Source: CAIKNB01 sp964415965 (lineage in GTDB: Bacteria > Patescibacteriota > Patescibacteriia > 2-12-FULL-60-25). Taken from it: 64,000 nucleotides of DNA. This document shows positions 55,553 to 62,743 of the stretch, piece after piece. A program made the position numbers and the translations under genes. Where the stretch lies: the NCBI GenBank assembly GCA_964415965.1, contig CAYQCK010000001.1:124001-188000 (forward strand). The letters run 5' to 3'. The notes under the pieces are model-generated. The model was not told the DNA's origin and did not search any database. It was given only the letters and a program-made list of their open reading frames with translations. Position 1 is the stretch's first letter, and each line of letters begins with the position of its first letter.

Positions 55553-56083
55553 TCACTCCGTTTCCTTCATCGATGCCGTTTCTGGGGTGTCTTTTTTGTT
55601 TTCATCGGGCGTTTTTTCTTCGGCGTTTTTCTTTTCCTTTTTTTCCTTGTCCACTTCCTTCTCGAGGCCTTTCGCCAATTGGTCGCGGTAGACCGCGCCC
55701 AAGACGCCGTTCACGAACTTGCCGGAGGATTCGCCGCCGAACGTCTTGGCCAGTTCGATGGCTTCGTTGATCGCGACCTTCGAGGGGATTTCGCTGTCGA
55801 ATTTCAATTCGAACGTACCGATGCGCAACACGTTGCGGTCGACGGTCGTGATTTTAGGCAACGGCCAATCCGGCGCGAACTGGGTGATGGTCGCGTCAAT
55901 ATCTTCTCGTTGGTCGATCACGCCTTTCGCCAGCTTGCGCGCGAATTCCTTTTCGTCGAGCTCCGGGGCGAACTCTTCGATGTTGCGCTCCAAAATCTCC
56001 GGGGCCTTGTCGGAACCCTGATGGAAATCCCATTCGTAGAGGGACTGGAGCACGAGCGCGCGGGCTAGGTGGCGGTTGGACAT
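55553..56083 (-). CDS. nusB: Transcription antitermination factor NusB
   Basis: 176 aa. The helical NusB core spans residues 1-135 (RHLARALVLQSLYEWDF, TTVDRNVLRIGTFELKF, INEAIELAKTFGGESSGKFVNGVLG). The C-terminal 40 residues are a Lys/Glu/Asp/Thr-rich tail not found in typical NusB and probably disordered. It acts with NusE/S10 in rRNA antitermination. Located between rpmF and rnc. Confidence 0.96.
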   Translation of the reverse strand: MSNRHLARALVLQSLYEWDFHQGSDKAPEILERNIEEFAPELDEKEFARKLAKGVIDQREDIDATITQFAPDWPLPKITTVDRNVLRIGTFELKFDSEIPSKVAINEAIELAKTFGGESSGKFVNGVLGAVYRDQLAKGLEKEVDKEKKEKKNAEEKTPDENKKDTPETASMKETE

Positions 56084-56117
56084 AAAGTGCGAAAGGACGA
56101 ATTAGTTCATGGATGGC

Positions 56118-56360
56118 TTACTTCTTTTTTTCGGCCTCCTCGGGCTTGCGGGTTTTCTTCAGGAGCTTCTCGAGCTTCTTTTCCGCCCCTTTGACGTGGA
56201 TGGCGTGCCCGCGGTACTCCTTGGCGCCCGGCGCAGCCTTGTGCGAGAGGTGGTGGAGGCCTGTTTTCTTGTCTTTAGAGATGGTAGCGGCCTCCAAAGC
56301 GAAATGAGAGGCGCGGCGGCGCTTGTGCGAGCTGGTACGACGATGTCCGGGAAGACCCAT
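56118..56360 (-). CDS. rpmF: Large ribosomal subunit protein bL32
   Basis: 80 aa. MGLPGHRRTSSHKRRRASHF is the bL32 N-terminus, and HHLSHKAAPGAKEYRGHAI the family's core; the zinc-binding cysteines found in some bL32 proteins are absent. A Lys/Glu-rich C-terminal tail extends it by about 20 residues. First gene of the rpmF-nusB-rnc run. Confidence 0.95.
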   Translation of the reverse strand: MGLPGHRRTSSHKRRRASHFALEAATISKDKKTGLHHLSHKAAPGAKEYRGHAIHVKGAEKKLEKLLKKTRKPEEAEKKK

Positions 56361-56517
56361 ACGGTGCGTTAAGCTAAAAATTGATTATAAGTCAAGTTTA
56401 GCAAAAATCGCGGATTTTGGCAAGGCTGTGCACAAAAACCGCATTCCGCCCTCGGATTATGGGTTTTTCCCATAATCTTGTTTGGTCAGGCTGTACATGT
56501 TAAGCTGGCGCAAACCT

Positions 56518-57108
56518 ATGGAACAAACACTCATCCTCATCAAACCGGACGGCGTGGAGCGCGGGCTGACCGGCGAGATTTTCGCCCGACTGCAGCGCGC
56601 CGGACTGAAGCTCGTGGCCGTCAAGATGGTCAAAGCCACGGCCGAACAGTGCGACAAGCATTATGCTTTGACCGAAGAATGGATGAAGGGCGTGTACGAT
56701 AAGGCCAAGGCGAAGATGGAATCCCTGGGCCAGCCGTTCCCGTATCCCGACCACAAGGCTTACGGCGGGATGATTAAGAATGGACTCATGGAGTTTCTCC
56801 AGTCCGGCCCCATCGTGGCCGCCGTGTTCGAGGGCGAGCAGGCCGTGGCCCAGACCCGCAAGATCGTCGGCGCCACCGAGCCGGCCTCATCCGCCCCCGG
56901 CACCATCCGCGGCGATTTCTCCATCGATACCTACGCCTTGTCCAACGCCCAGGACCGCCCGCTGCGCAACCTTATCCACGCTTCCGGCACGGTCGAGGAA
57001 GCCAAGAACGAATCCGCCATCTGGTTCAAGCCAGAGGAAATCATGTCCGTGAACGCGGCCCTGGACCCGGTCCTCTACGCCGCCGACCGCTACCGCCCGG
57101 CGAAATAA
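56518..57108 (+). CDS. ndk: Nucleoside diphosphate kinase with an internal insertion
   Basis: 196 aa; transfers gamma-phosphate between nucleotides through a phosphohistidine. QTLILIKPDGVERGLTGEI is the N-terminus, and NLIHASGTVEEAKNESAIWF carries the active-site His. It is about 50 residues longer than the usual 135-150 aa, the extra segment lying around residues 55-95 between the two halves of the fold (KAKAKMESLGQPFPYPDHKA). The start at 56518 is preferred to an upstream ATG. Divergent from rpmF. Confidence 0.95.
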   Translation: MEQTLILIKPDGVERGLTGEIFARLQRAGLKLVAVKMVKATAEQCDKHYALTEEWMKGVYDKAKAKMESLGQPFPYPDHKAYGGMIKNGLMEFLQSGPIVAAVFEGEQAVAQTRKIVGATEPASSAPGTIRGDFSIDTYALSNAQDRPLRNLIHASGTVEEAKNESAIWFKPEEIMSVNAALDPVLYAADRYRPAK

Positions 57109-57127
57109 GATCCAAAAAGTAAGAAAC

Positions 57128-57163
57128 GGACGGCCCTCCATCGGGCCGTTTTGTTTTTTCTTT
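57128..57163 (+). terminator. Terminator of ndk
   Basis: ACGGCCC/GGGCCGT stem followed by TTTGTTTTTTC. Confidence 0.92.
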
Positions 57164-57304
57164 TTTCGAAAAAGTATGCCCCACTTCGCAAGTGGCAAGG
57201 GGGTCCGGGGGGCCGCGTGGCGTGGTGCGCAGAATATCCAGCGCCGGCGACACCGAGAGCGCATAGCGGACCCCCGGGACCTTTGGTTACTTTCAGTCAT
57301 GAAA
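57164..57304. other. Noncoding region with nested inverted repeats
   Basis: GGGGGTCC near 57199 pairs with GGACCCCC near 57268 across about 60 nt, and GTTACTTT/AAAGTAAC (57286-57308) is a perfect 8-bp stem. No gene is seen. It could be a MITE-like relic or a structured RNA. Confidence 0.6.
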
Positions 57305-57320
57305 GTAACATTAGGCTTTA
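57305..57320 (+). repeat. Left inverted repeat of the three-gene cluster
   Basis: GTAACATTAGGCTTTA matches the reverse complement of 61632-61648 with a single-base indel. Confidence 0.6.
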
Positions 57321-57324
57321 ATGA

Positions 57325-57353
57325 TTGACATCCTAACCATATCCCGCTAACTT
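57325..57353 (+). promoter_or_regulatory. Sigma70-type promoter for the 467-aa protein
   Basis: TTGACA, 17-nt spacer, TAACTT, 33 nt before the ATG; starts 4 nt inside the left inverted repeat. Confidence 0.7.
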
Positions 57354-57386
57354 TGTTTTTCGTTCTTTACAGAAATAGGGGTAAGG

Positions 57387-58790
57387 ATGAGCCAATCCAG
57401 CGAGAACGTCTTCATCGACGACCATAGGAAGAAGGGCAACGGAGGTCATGAGCCGCCGGCGGCCCCGGATGCTCCGACGCGGCGCAAGAGCCGCGTGGAC
57501 GCGCAGATCGAGGCGTTCCTGTCGTATGTTGGGGAACCCGTGAAGCCGGAAAGCCAGAGCGGGTTCGTCAATAACTTCCCGAACCTGCTGGCCGACCGCC
57601 CCGAAGGTTTCGACATCCTGCTCGGCGAGCGGGAACGCTATCGCCACGTCATGGGTTTCGTGGCTCGGGCCCGGAACCAGGTCCGCGATCAGGAAACGTT
57701 CGCTGCGGACGCAGCCGGCCTCCAAAGCGCTTTGGGCGACGCCAGCCGTCGGGCGCTTTGGAAATACCTCGGCCATGCTTACCGTCTACCGGAGTTCGAA
57801 GCCGGATACGGCCAGCTCGTGCAGTGCGTGAAGGATGCGCGGGCGACGTTCAACCGCCTCATCGACGTGTATTTCTCCGAGCAGATGAGGCTCGAGCTCG
57901 AGATGACGTCCGACGTCGAGAACGAGGACGACCCGTTCGAGCTCCTGCACCTGTGCTGCCTGAACGGGCAAGACATCCTCTCGCGCCGCACGCGGTTCGA
58001 AGCGGCGCGCCAGCTCGTCCTGGCCCAGCAGTACCTTGAGATGCGCCAGGACGGCGATTCCCCCGATGAGCTTGACCAGGCCATGACCGACCTGGACGAC
58101 ATGCTCAAGCGGAACTTCTTCGCGCCCGGCCGCAGTGCCTGTTACGAAATCGCGGCCGAACTCGATCCGGACAATTATTACCGGGTCAAGACGCTCTGCC
58201 CCTCGCCCCACAAGCCGGGTGAGCGGCACCTAAAGTCGCATGAATCCTTGGTGGTGATGTATCCCGGGATGAGGTTCATCCCCGGCGACATCCCGGTCCT
58301 GTACCAGACGCGCATCAAGCAGGACGCGCCGCTCAAGCAGATATTAAAGAACCGGCGCGATACACGGACCATCCGCGACCTGCTCGGCGCCGAGTTCGTC
58401 TGTTTCGACGAGGATAGCCTGTTCCGCGTGGTCCAGCGCATGCGGCGCACCGTCGTCTGCGTCCCGGGCACGGTCTTCGGCGAGGAATCCAACCTCTACC
58501 GTTCCGGCGTGGTCAATGAGGACAATCGCTTCTCTTCAGAGGAGTTCCGTTCGACCAAATACTACGCCCGCATCCATGACCGCTGGTACGAACTCCAGTT
58601 CAAGCTCCTGCGCGACTGGATCAACGAGCGCTGCTCCGGCGGCCGCGAGAACCACGTCCTCTACAAGCTCCATTCCAACCTGGTGGAGCTCTTCCCCAAG
58701 CTCTTCCCGTCCGCCCTGTATTTCGACTGGTCGGACCCGGAGCTGCGTCTGAGTCTGGTGCGGCTCCAGTTGGCCCGCATCTGGTCGTGA
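57387..58790 (+). CDS. Orphan protein with a possible RelA/SpoT-type nucleotidyltransferase fold
   Basis: 467 aa. The N-terminal 270 residues are charged and helical. The C-terminal part has an order of elements reminiscent of the (p)ppGpp synthetase fold: LYQTRIKQDAPLKQIL, then RTIRDLLGAEFVCF (D331 where the catalytic Asp would sit), then SSEEFRSTKYYA, WYELQFKLLRDW (E402 where the second catalytic Glu would sit) and HVLYK. Sequence similarity is low and several usual residues are missing, so this is a hypothesis only. No membrane or export signal. AAGG precedes the ATG. Own promoter and terminator. Confidence 0.8.
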   Translation: MSQSSENVFIDDHRKKGNGGHEPPAAPDAPTRRKSRVDAQIEAFLSYVGEPVKPESQSGFVNNFPNLLADRPEGFDILLGERERYRHVMGFVARARNQVRDQETFAADAAGLQSALGDASRRALWKYLGHAYRLPEFEAGYGQLVQCVKDARATFNRLIDVYFSEQMRLELEMTSDVENEDDPFELLHLCCLNGQDILSRRTRFEAARQLVLAQQYLEMRQDGDSPDELDQAMTDLDDMLKRNFFAPGRSACYEIAAELDPDNYYRVKTLCPSPHKPGERHLKSHESLVVMYPGMRFIPGDIPVLYQTRIKQDAPLKQILKNRRDTRTIRDLLGAEFVCFDEDSLFRVVQRMRRTVVCVPGTVFGEESNLYRSGVVNEDNRFSSEEFRSTKYYARIHDRWYELQFKLLRDWINERCSGGRENHVLYKLHSNLVELFPKLFPSALYFDWSDPELRLSLVRLQLARIWS

Positions 58791-58795
58791 AAGCC

Positions 58796-58829
58796 TCGGC
58801 CCTGTCTTCGAAGACAGAGCCTTTTTTTA
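58796..58829 (+). terminator. Terminator of the 467-aa protein gene
   Basis: GGCCCTGTC/GACAGAGCC stem with one mismatch, TTCGAA loop, followed by seven T. Confidence 0.9.
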
Positions 58830-58842
58830 CTGCCCCCGGGGT

Positions 58843-58871
58843 TTGACAAATCCCCTGGAATCTGGGATATT
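58843..58871 (+). promoter_or_regulatory. Sigma70-type promoter for the nucleotidyltransferase-phosphoesterase operon
   Basis: TTGACA, 17-nt spacer, GATATT. Confidence 0.7.
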
Positions 58872-58917
58872 CGCCCATCGGGCAATCATGCCCGTGGACC
58901 TTGGAAAAGGGAGAAGA

Positions 58918-60135
58918 ATGCAACTTATCCAGAGGAGTCGGGATGCCATGGGAAACCTGTCCGCGGCCGACATCGACAACCTGAAACGGCACTTCCCGCC
59001 GCAGGACCCATCCGGCCGTCCCAACTGGGCGGTCGCGGGCGGCGGAGCGGTCAAATACCTGCTTACCGCCCAGAGAATCGAGGGGGTGCGTTCGGGATAC
59101 GGGTCGCCGGTCGAGGACGACCGGATCCACAAAGACCTGGACGTAGCGGTGTTCAATCCGCGACCGGCCAAGCTGCGCATCGTCTATCCGCACGAGATTT
59201 TCCGCTGCGAATTCCACGGTACGCCCCGGCGCTGCAACTACCGCGAAGCCGAAGCCAACCCGACCGGGTTCTACTTCGAGCTGTTCACCGGGTACCACTT
59301 CGGCTTCGTGCCGCCGCGCGTCGAGGACGCGGTCCTGTGCCGTTCCTGGGACGAAGCGGTCTGGGTCTTGCGGCCCGAGTACATCATCGCCAGCCGGTTG
59401 TTCGCCCTGGCGCCGGTCCGTCCAGGCATCGACGACCGTGACGTCAGACGGCTCTGCGCGCGGTTCGAAATCGATGCGCTGAAGGTCCTCGGCTATGTGG
59501 CCGAGAGCGCATATGGTTTCATCCCGCCTGATGAGGTCGTCCGCCATATCGTGCAGCCCGACCTCAACCCGTTGGATCGTTTGGTCACGGCCCGTGTCGC
59601 AGAGAGTTTTCCGGATATCGTCGGCCGCTTCCCGGTCGCGCACCACCGGATGCTCCTGCGGCTGCACGATGCGGTCGGCGAGGCGGAACTCGGTTCCGCC
59701 CACGATCTCGCCCACCGCGAGTTCGGCCATCACCGTTACAGCGAGTTGAGCGGATGGGCCGCGGCTTTCCTGCTGTGCGTCGACGGCCCCGAGGATGCGG
59801 AAGTGCGGAAGGTCGTCGATACCTCCGGCTACGTCATCTACCGCCACGACGAGCTGTACTTCCGGCTCGGCGCCGAGTTCCTGCAGGGCATGCGGCGGCT
59901 CAAATGTTGCCTGGAGACGGCCCGCTGCGGCCATCTGTACCGCGAACTCGCCCCGCGGGCGACGGCTTTCTTCATCCGGACGCCTTACAAGCAGGTCATC
60001 CTGTCGGTCCTGGCGACGCAGCCGTTCCGCTTGGCCGACTGTTCTTGCCAAGACGAGGTCCTGGAGAAGTTGGGCTTGTTGACGAATCTCGTCTATGGCC
60101 CGAGGCCCCCCAAAGCATTCCGGAGGTCGGCATGA
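58918..60135 (+). CDS. Nucleotidyltransferase-fold protein (AbiEii-like layout)
   Basis: 405 aa. Near the N-terminus NWAVAGGGAVKYLLTAQRI (Gly-Gly-x-Ala at 42-45) is followed 30 residues on by HKDLDVAVFN (D73, D75), the GG...DxD pattern of minimal nucleotidyltransferases such as AbiEii/MNT toxins. PEYIIASRLFALAPV followed by DDRDVRRL fits the helix and RD motif that follow in AbiEii-type proteins. The rest (about 200-405) is helical and unrecognised. Start preceded by AAAGGGAG; a shorter upstream ATG at 58888 is possible. Overlaps the phosphoesterase gene by 4 nt (ATGA), indicating a functional pair. Confidence 0.82.
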   Translation: MQLIQRSRDAMGNLSAADIDNLKRHFPPQDPSGRPNWAVAGGGAVKYLLTAQRIEGVRSGYGSPVEDDRIHKDLDVAVFNPRPAKLRIVYPHEIFRCEFHGTPRRCNYREAEANPTGFYFELFTGYHFGFVPPRVEDAVLCRSWDEAVWVLRPEYIIASRLFALAPVRPGIDDRDVRRLCARFEIDALKVLGYVAESAYGFIPPDEVVRHIVQPDLNPLDRLVTARVAESFPDIVGRFPVAHHRMLLRLHDAVGEAELGSAHDLAHREFGHHRYSELSGWAAAFLLCVDGPEDAEVRKVVDTSGYVIYRHDELYFRLGAEFLQGMRRLKCCLETARCGHLYRELAPRATAFFIRTPYKQVILSVLATQPFRLADCSCQDEVLEKLGLLTNLVYGPRPPKAFRRSA

Positions 60136-61550
60136 GTTGTCCCGTCATCTTCGCCTCGGATCTGCACGGCAACCGCTACGCCTACGACAAGCTGTTCAAG
60201 CTGGCCGTGGAGCGCGGCATCAAGGCCGTGGTCCTGGGCGGCGACCTGACGCCCAAGTGGCCGGTCATCTGTTTCGGTAACCGCGCCATCGTCCCCCTGG
60301 ATCCGCGGCTGTTCCGCGAAGACGAAAGCGGAGCGACGTACGATGCGTTCCTGGAGGAAATCGAGCCTCTCGTGTATCGGAACAGGACCAAGGCCGAAAA
60401 GCACTTCGTCAGCCTGGGCGGATACCTGATGCACACTGGGGTGTTCTACGACTGGAAAATCCTTCGCGAGGAACAGCGCATCTTGCGCCGCATGGTCGAG
60501 GACTTCCCGCGATTCCTGGCGGACAAGAAAAGGGGAAAGCCGGAGAAGGCGAGCTTCCCCTTGGAGGTCCAGGATTTCCTCGCGTTGGAGCGCCTGCTCA
60601 AGACTCTGCCAAAGGAAACGCAGAACAACGACGGCTTTAACCTCTCGAATCTGTTGCGCGGCCTGCGCTGGTTCACCCTGACGACCGGGGAGATGGAGTC
60701 CGCGTTGGCCGCCATGCGGGCGATCCATGCCACGCTCAGCGAGGAGGTCAAGAAGCTCTCGCCCGCCGCGCAGCAGTGCTTCAGCGGGTTCGAACTCCCG
60801 AACATCGAACCGAGGGGCAAGGAGCTCGCCGACTACGAACGCACGCCGGAATTCTGCAAGACCATCGCCCATCTGCATCCGTTGTCCGTCGCCATCGAGA
60901 AGCGGCGGGATTTCCACCGTTTGGTCAAGCCTCAGCAGGTCTTCCTCGAGATGTGGTTGGGCCGCCGCGTCCAGAAGTTCAAGCAGGATATGCCGGGCGC
61001 CGAGGTCTATCTTATCCTCGGCAACGACGACGTCGTCGAGAACGAGGCGGTGGTCAAGCGGATGCACGAGCGCGGAACCATCCGGCTCATCGACCGCCGG
61101 CCGGTCGAGATCGGCTCCGGTTACCGGATCGCCGGCTATCCGTTCGTCCGTGACAGCCACGGCAAGTTCTACGCCGGCTGGGAGAAATCCGAGGAGGACA
61201 TCCAGGCCGAGCTCGAGGATCTCGAACACGAGGCCGGGGATCCGCTGAAGACCGTCTTCGTCGTCCACACGCCGCCGGCCTACACGGCGCTCGACCAGAG
61301 CTTCGGCGACCGGCACTTCGGCAGCCAAGGCGTCCGCGAGTGGCTGCGCCAGGGACCGAAGAAGCTCGTCCTCTCGGGCCATATCCACGAATCGCCGTTC
61401 GTCGGCGGCCAGTGGCGCGAAACCGTGGACGGCACGCCCTGCATCCAGCCCGGCGCCTGGCACGACGAGGAGGTCTGCGCCGCCGTGGTGGACTTGGACG
61501 ACCCCACTGACGCGGAGTGGATCGTCGACCGAAGTAAAATCCGCGCTTAG
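60132..61550 (+). CDS. Calcineurin-like metallophosphoesterase
   Basis: 472 aa. All metal motifs are present: IFASDLHGNRYAYD (D10, H12), VVLGGDLTP, LILGNDDV, VVHTPP and LVLSGHIHESP. A helical insert of about 230 residues separates the second and third motifs, far longer than in small phosphodiesterases, and may bind the substrate. GGAGG lies 7 nt upstream. Translationally coupled to the nucleotidyltransferase-like gene, so it may remove the modification that the partner adds; that is inference. A strong terminator follows. Confidence 0.9.
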   Translation: MSCPVIFASDLHGNRYAYDKLFKLAVERGIKAVVLGGDLTPKWPVICFGNRAIVPLDPRLFREDESGATYDAFLEEIEPLVYRNRTKAEKHFVSLGGYLMHTGVFYDWKILREEQRILRRMVEDFPRFLADKKRGKPEKASFPLEVQDFLALERLLKTLPKETQNNDGFNLSNLLRGLRWFTLTTGEMESALAAMRAIHATLSEEVKKLSPAAQQCFSGFELPNIEPRGKELADYERTPEFCKTIAHLHPLSVAIEKRRDFHRLVKPQQVFLEMWLGRRVQKFKQDMPGAEVYLILGNDDVVENEAVVKRMHERGTIRLIDRRPVEIGSGYRIAGYPFVRDSHGKFYAGWEKSEEDIQAELEDLEHEAGDPLKTVFVVHTPPAYTALDQSFGDRHFGSQGVREWLRQGPKKLVLSGHIHESPFVGGQWRETVDGTPCIQPGAWHDEEVCAAVVDLDDPTDAEWIVDRSKIRA

Positions 61551-61556
61551 CATCGC

Positions 61557-61592
61557 TTACGCCCCCAACCACTCGGATGGGGGCGTTTTTTG
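61557..61592 (+). terminator. Terminator of the phosphoesterase operon
   Basis: ACGCCCCCA/TGGGGGCGT stem followed by six T. Confidence 0.93.
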
Positions 61593-61631
61593 TCCCCTTT
61601 TTTCATCTCGTTAACCGCTATCCACAAAGCC

Positions 61632-61648
61632 TAAAGCCTAATGTTTAC
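61632..61648 (-). repeat. Right inverted repeat of the three-gene cluster
   Basis: TAAAGCCTAATGTTTAC, the near-perfect reverse complement of 57305-57320. Confidence 0.6.
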
Positions 61649-61665
61649 AGGCGCTTTTCATCCAC

Positions 61666-61694
61666 TTGACGCACTCTGTAAGGCACGCCATCCT
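61666..61694 (+). promoter_or_regulatory. Promoter-like sequence before a noncoding interval
   Basis: TTGACG, 17-nt spacer, CATCCT. Confidence 0.45.
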
Positions 61695-61700
61695 GTAAGT

Positions 61701-61941
61701 GTCTGGAGAACCGGTCGCAGCGAGATTTCGGGCTGAATTCGATCTTGAGGCTACGATTTCGGCATCCGCCGTGGCGGAGCGATGACGGCCTCGCGGCGTT
61801 CAATCAAAGGGAATTGGCCGGGCGGAGCGATCTGGCCGGCACGCGCCCTCTGACGTTGTGCTCACCTATCTTGAGCGGACCGAATATCTCGCCGACCTCT
61901 CCGGGCACGAAAAATACCGACGCGAAGTCGGTGTTTTTTGT
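61701..61941 (+). ncRNA. Candidate noncoding RNA of unknown class
   Basis: A stretch of about 240 nt between a TTGACG-N17 promoter-like element and an ACCGAC/GTCGGT terminator. It has no convincing start codon with a ribosome site; one frame is open from 61786 but has no ATG-initiated product of note. No match to tmRNA, RNase P, SRP or 6S signatures is evident by eye. Confidence 0.3.
61912..61941 (+). terminator. Hairpin terminator closing the candidate ncRNA interval
   Basis: ACCGAC/GTCGGT stem followed by GTTTTTTG. Confidence 0.8.
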
Positions 61942-61950
61942 TTCCTCTCA

Positions 61951-62035
61951 TCGACATCCCGGCCAAGCGAGGTTGCCGAGCGCGAGCCGGGATCCGGTAC
62001 GGAGACCCCGGGTCTTTGCCCGGGGTGTCAAAATG
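61951..62035 (-). repeat. Dispersed palindromic repeat, copy 2
   Basis: Inverted copy of 19961-20044, ending 6 nt before the CYTH gene stop codon. CCCCGGG/CCCGGGG hairpin retained. Confidence 0.85.
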
Positions 62036-62040
62036 AAAAT

Positions 62041-62652
62041 CTATGTCCGCGGCTTCAGGTCGGATTTTGTCTTCAGGAACGGGTTGTCTTCGCCGAAGGT
62101 GATTGACGGCAGCCAGTTGTTGATCAGGTCGATGGGCCAGTTGTATTTGGCGGAGTAGAGGAGGTCGACCGAACCGAAGACGGCCGTCGCGTAGTCGAAG
62201 CCGATTTTTTCGCTCGCGGCCTTGACCGCCGCCTCGTCCGGGCCTTCCACCTCGACATACGGCTCCAGGAACGGCCACTCATCGATGGTGATGTCGCAGC
62301 CGTCCAGCTCCCAACGCTCCCGTTTGCTTTCCTGGAACGCCTTCACTTCGCAGCCCATGGTCTTGAGCAGCTCGACCGCGTTCTGGTAATTGTCGACTTT
62401 TAGGCAGATTTCCTTTTGGTCCTCGATCTTGTCGCCGTTCACGATCTTCAAGCTCAGGGTTATCTTGTCCGACTCGTCCCGCACCCGCAGCCACCCGCCG
62501 GGGATCTCGTGGCCTTTCGGGAATTTGAAGACATGGCGGCGCTGCATGAATTCCGGTTTGACGAGTTCGGCGCCGGCCGCCTTCAGACGTCCGCGGATGT
62601 CGTCCTTGTCCATGTTGGGGAAAGTCGCTTCGTATTCGATGGCTATGGGCAT
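62041..62652 (-). CDS. CYTH-domain protein
   Basis: 203 aa, the CYTH (CyaB/thiamine triphosphatase) fold that binds triphosphates in a beta-tunnel. The N-terminal ExExK signature appears as IEYEATF, with Thr in place of Lys; WLRVRDESDKITLSLK and the acidic CDITIDEWPFLEPYVEVEG segment fit the family. It may be an inorganic or nucleoside triphosphatase or an adenylate cyclase of class IV; the K-to-T change leaves activity uncertain. Start at the ATG before PIAIEYEA, with TTGGAC-N17-CTAACC upstream. Confidence 0.9.
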   Translation of the reverse strand: MPIAIEYEATFPNMDKDDIRGRLKAAGAELVKPEFMQRRHVFKFPKGHEIPGGWLRVRDESDKITLSLKIVNGDKIEDQKEICLKVDNYQNAVELLKTMGCEVKAFQESKRERWELDGCDITIDEWPFLEPYVEVEGPDEAAVKAASEKIGFDYATAVFGSVDLLYSAKYNWPIDLINNWLPSITFGEDNPFLKTKSDLKPRT

Positions 62653-62691
62653 ATTTAGCAAGAGGTTAGTGGATTGTCCGTCCTTTGTCCA

Positions 62692-62724
62692 AATTAAAGA
62701 CGCTCCGCGATATGCGGAGCGTCA
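62692..62724 (-). terminator. Terminator of the inositol-phosphatase-family gene
   Basis: GACGCTCCGC/GCGGAGCGTC stem followed on the minus strand by TTTAATTT. Overlaps the CYTH gene's promoter region. Confidence 0.85.
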
Positions 62725-62743
62725 AGCTCGGGTCGTTTTGGAC

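Noticed and set aside
61858..62106. GTG-initiated frame of 82 codons after the phosphoesterase operon
   Set aside because: It runs through a strong terminator and the dispersed repeat, and has no ribosome-binding site.
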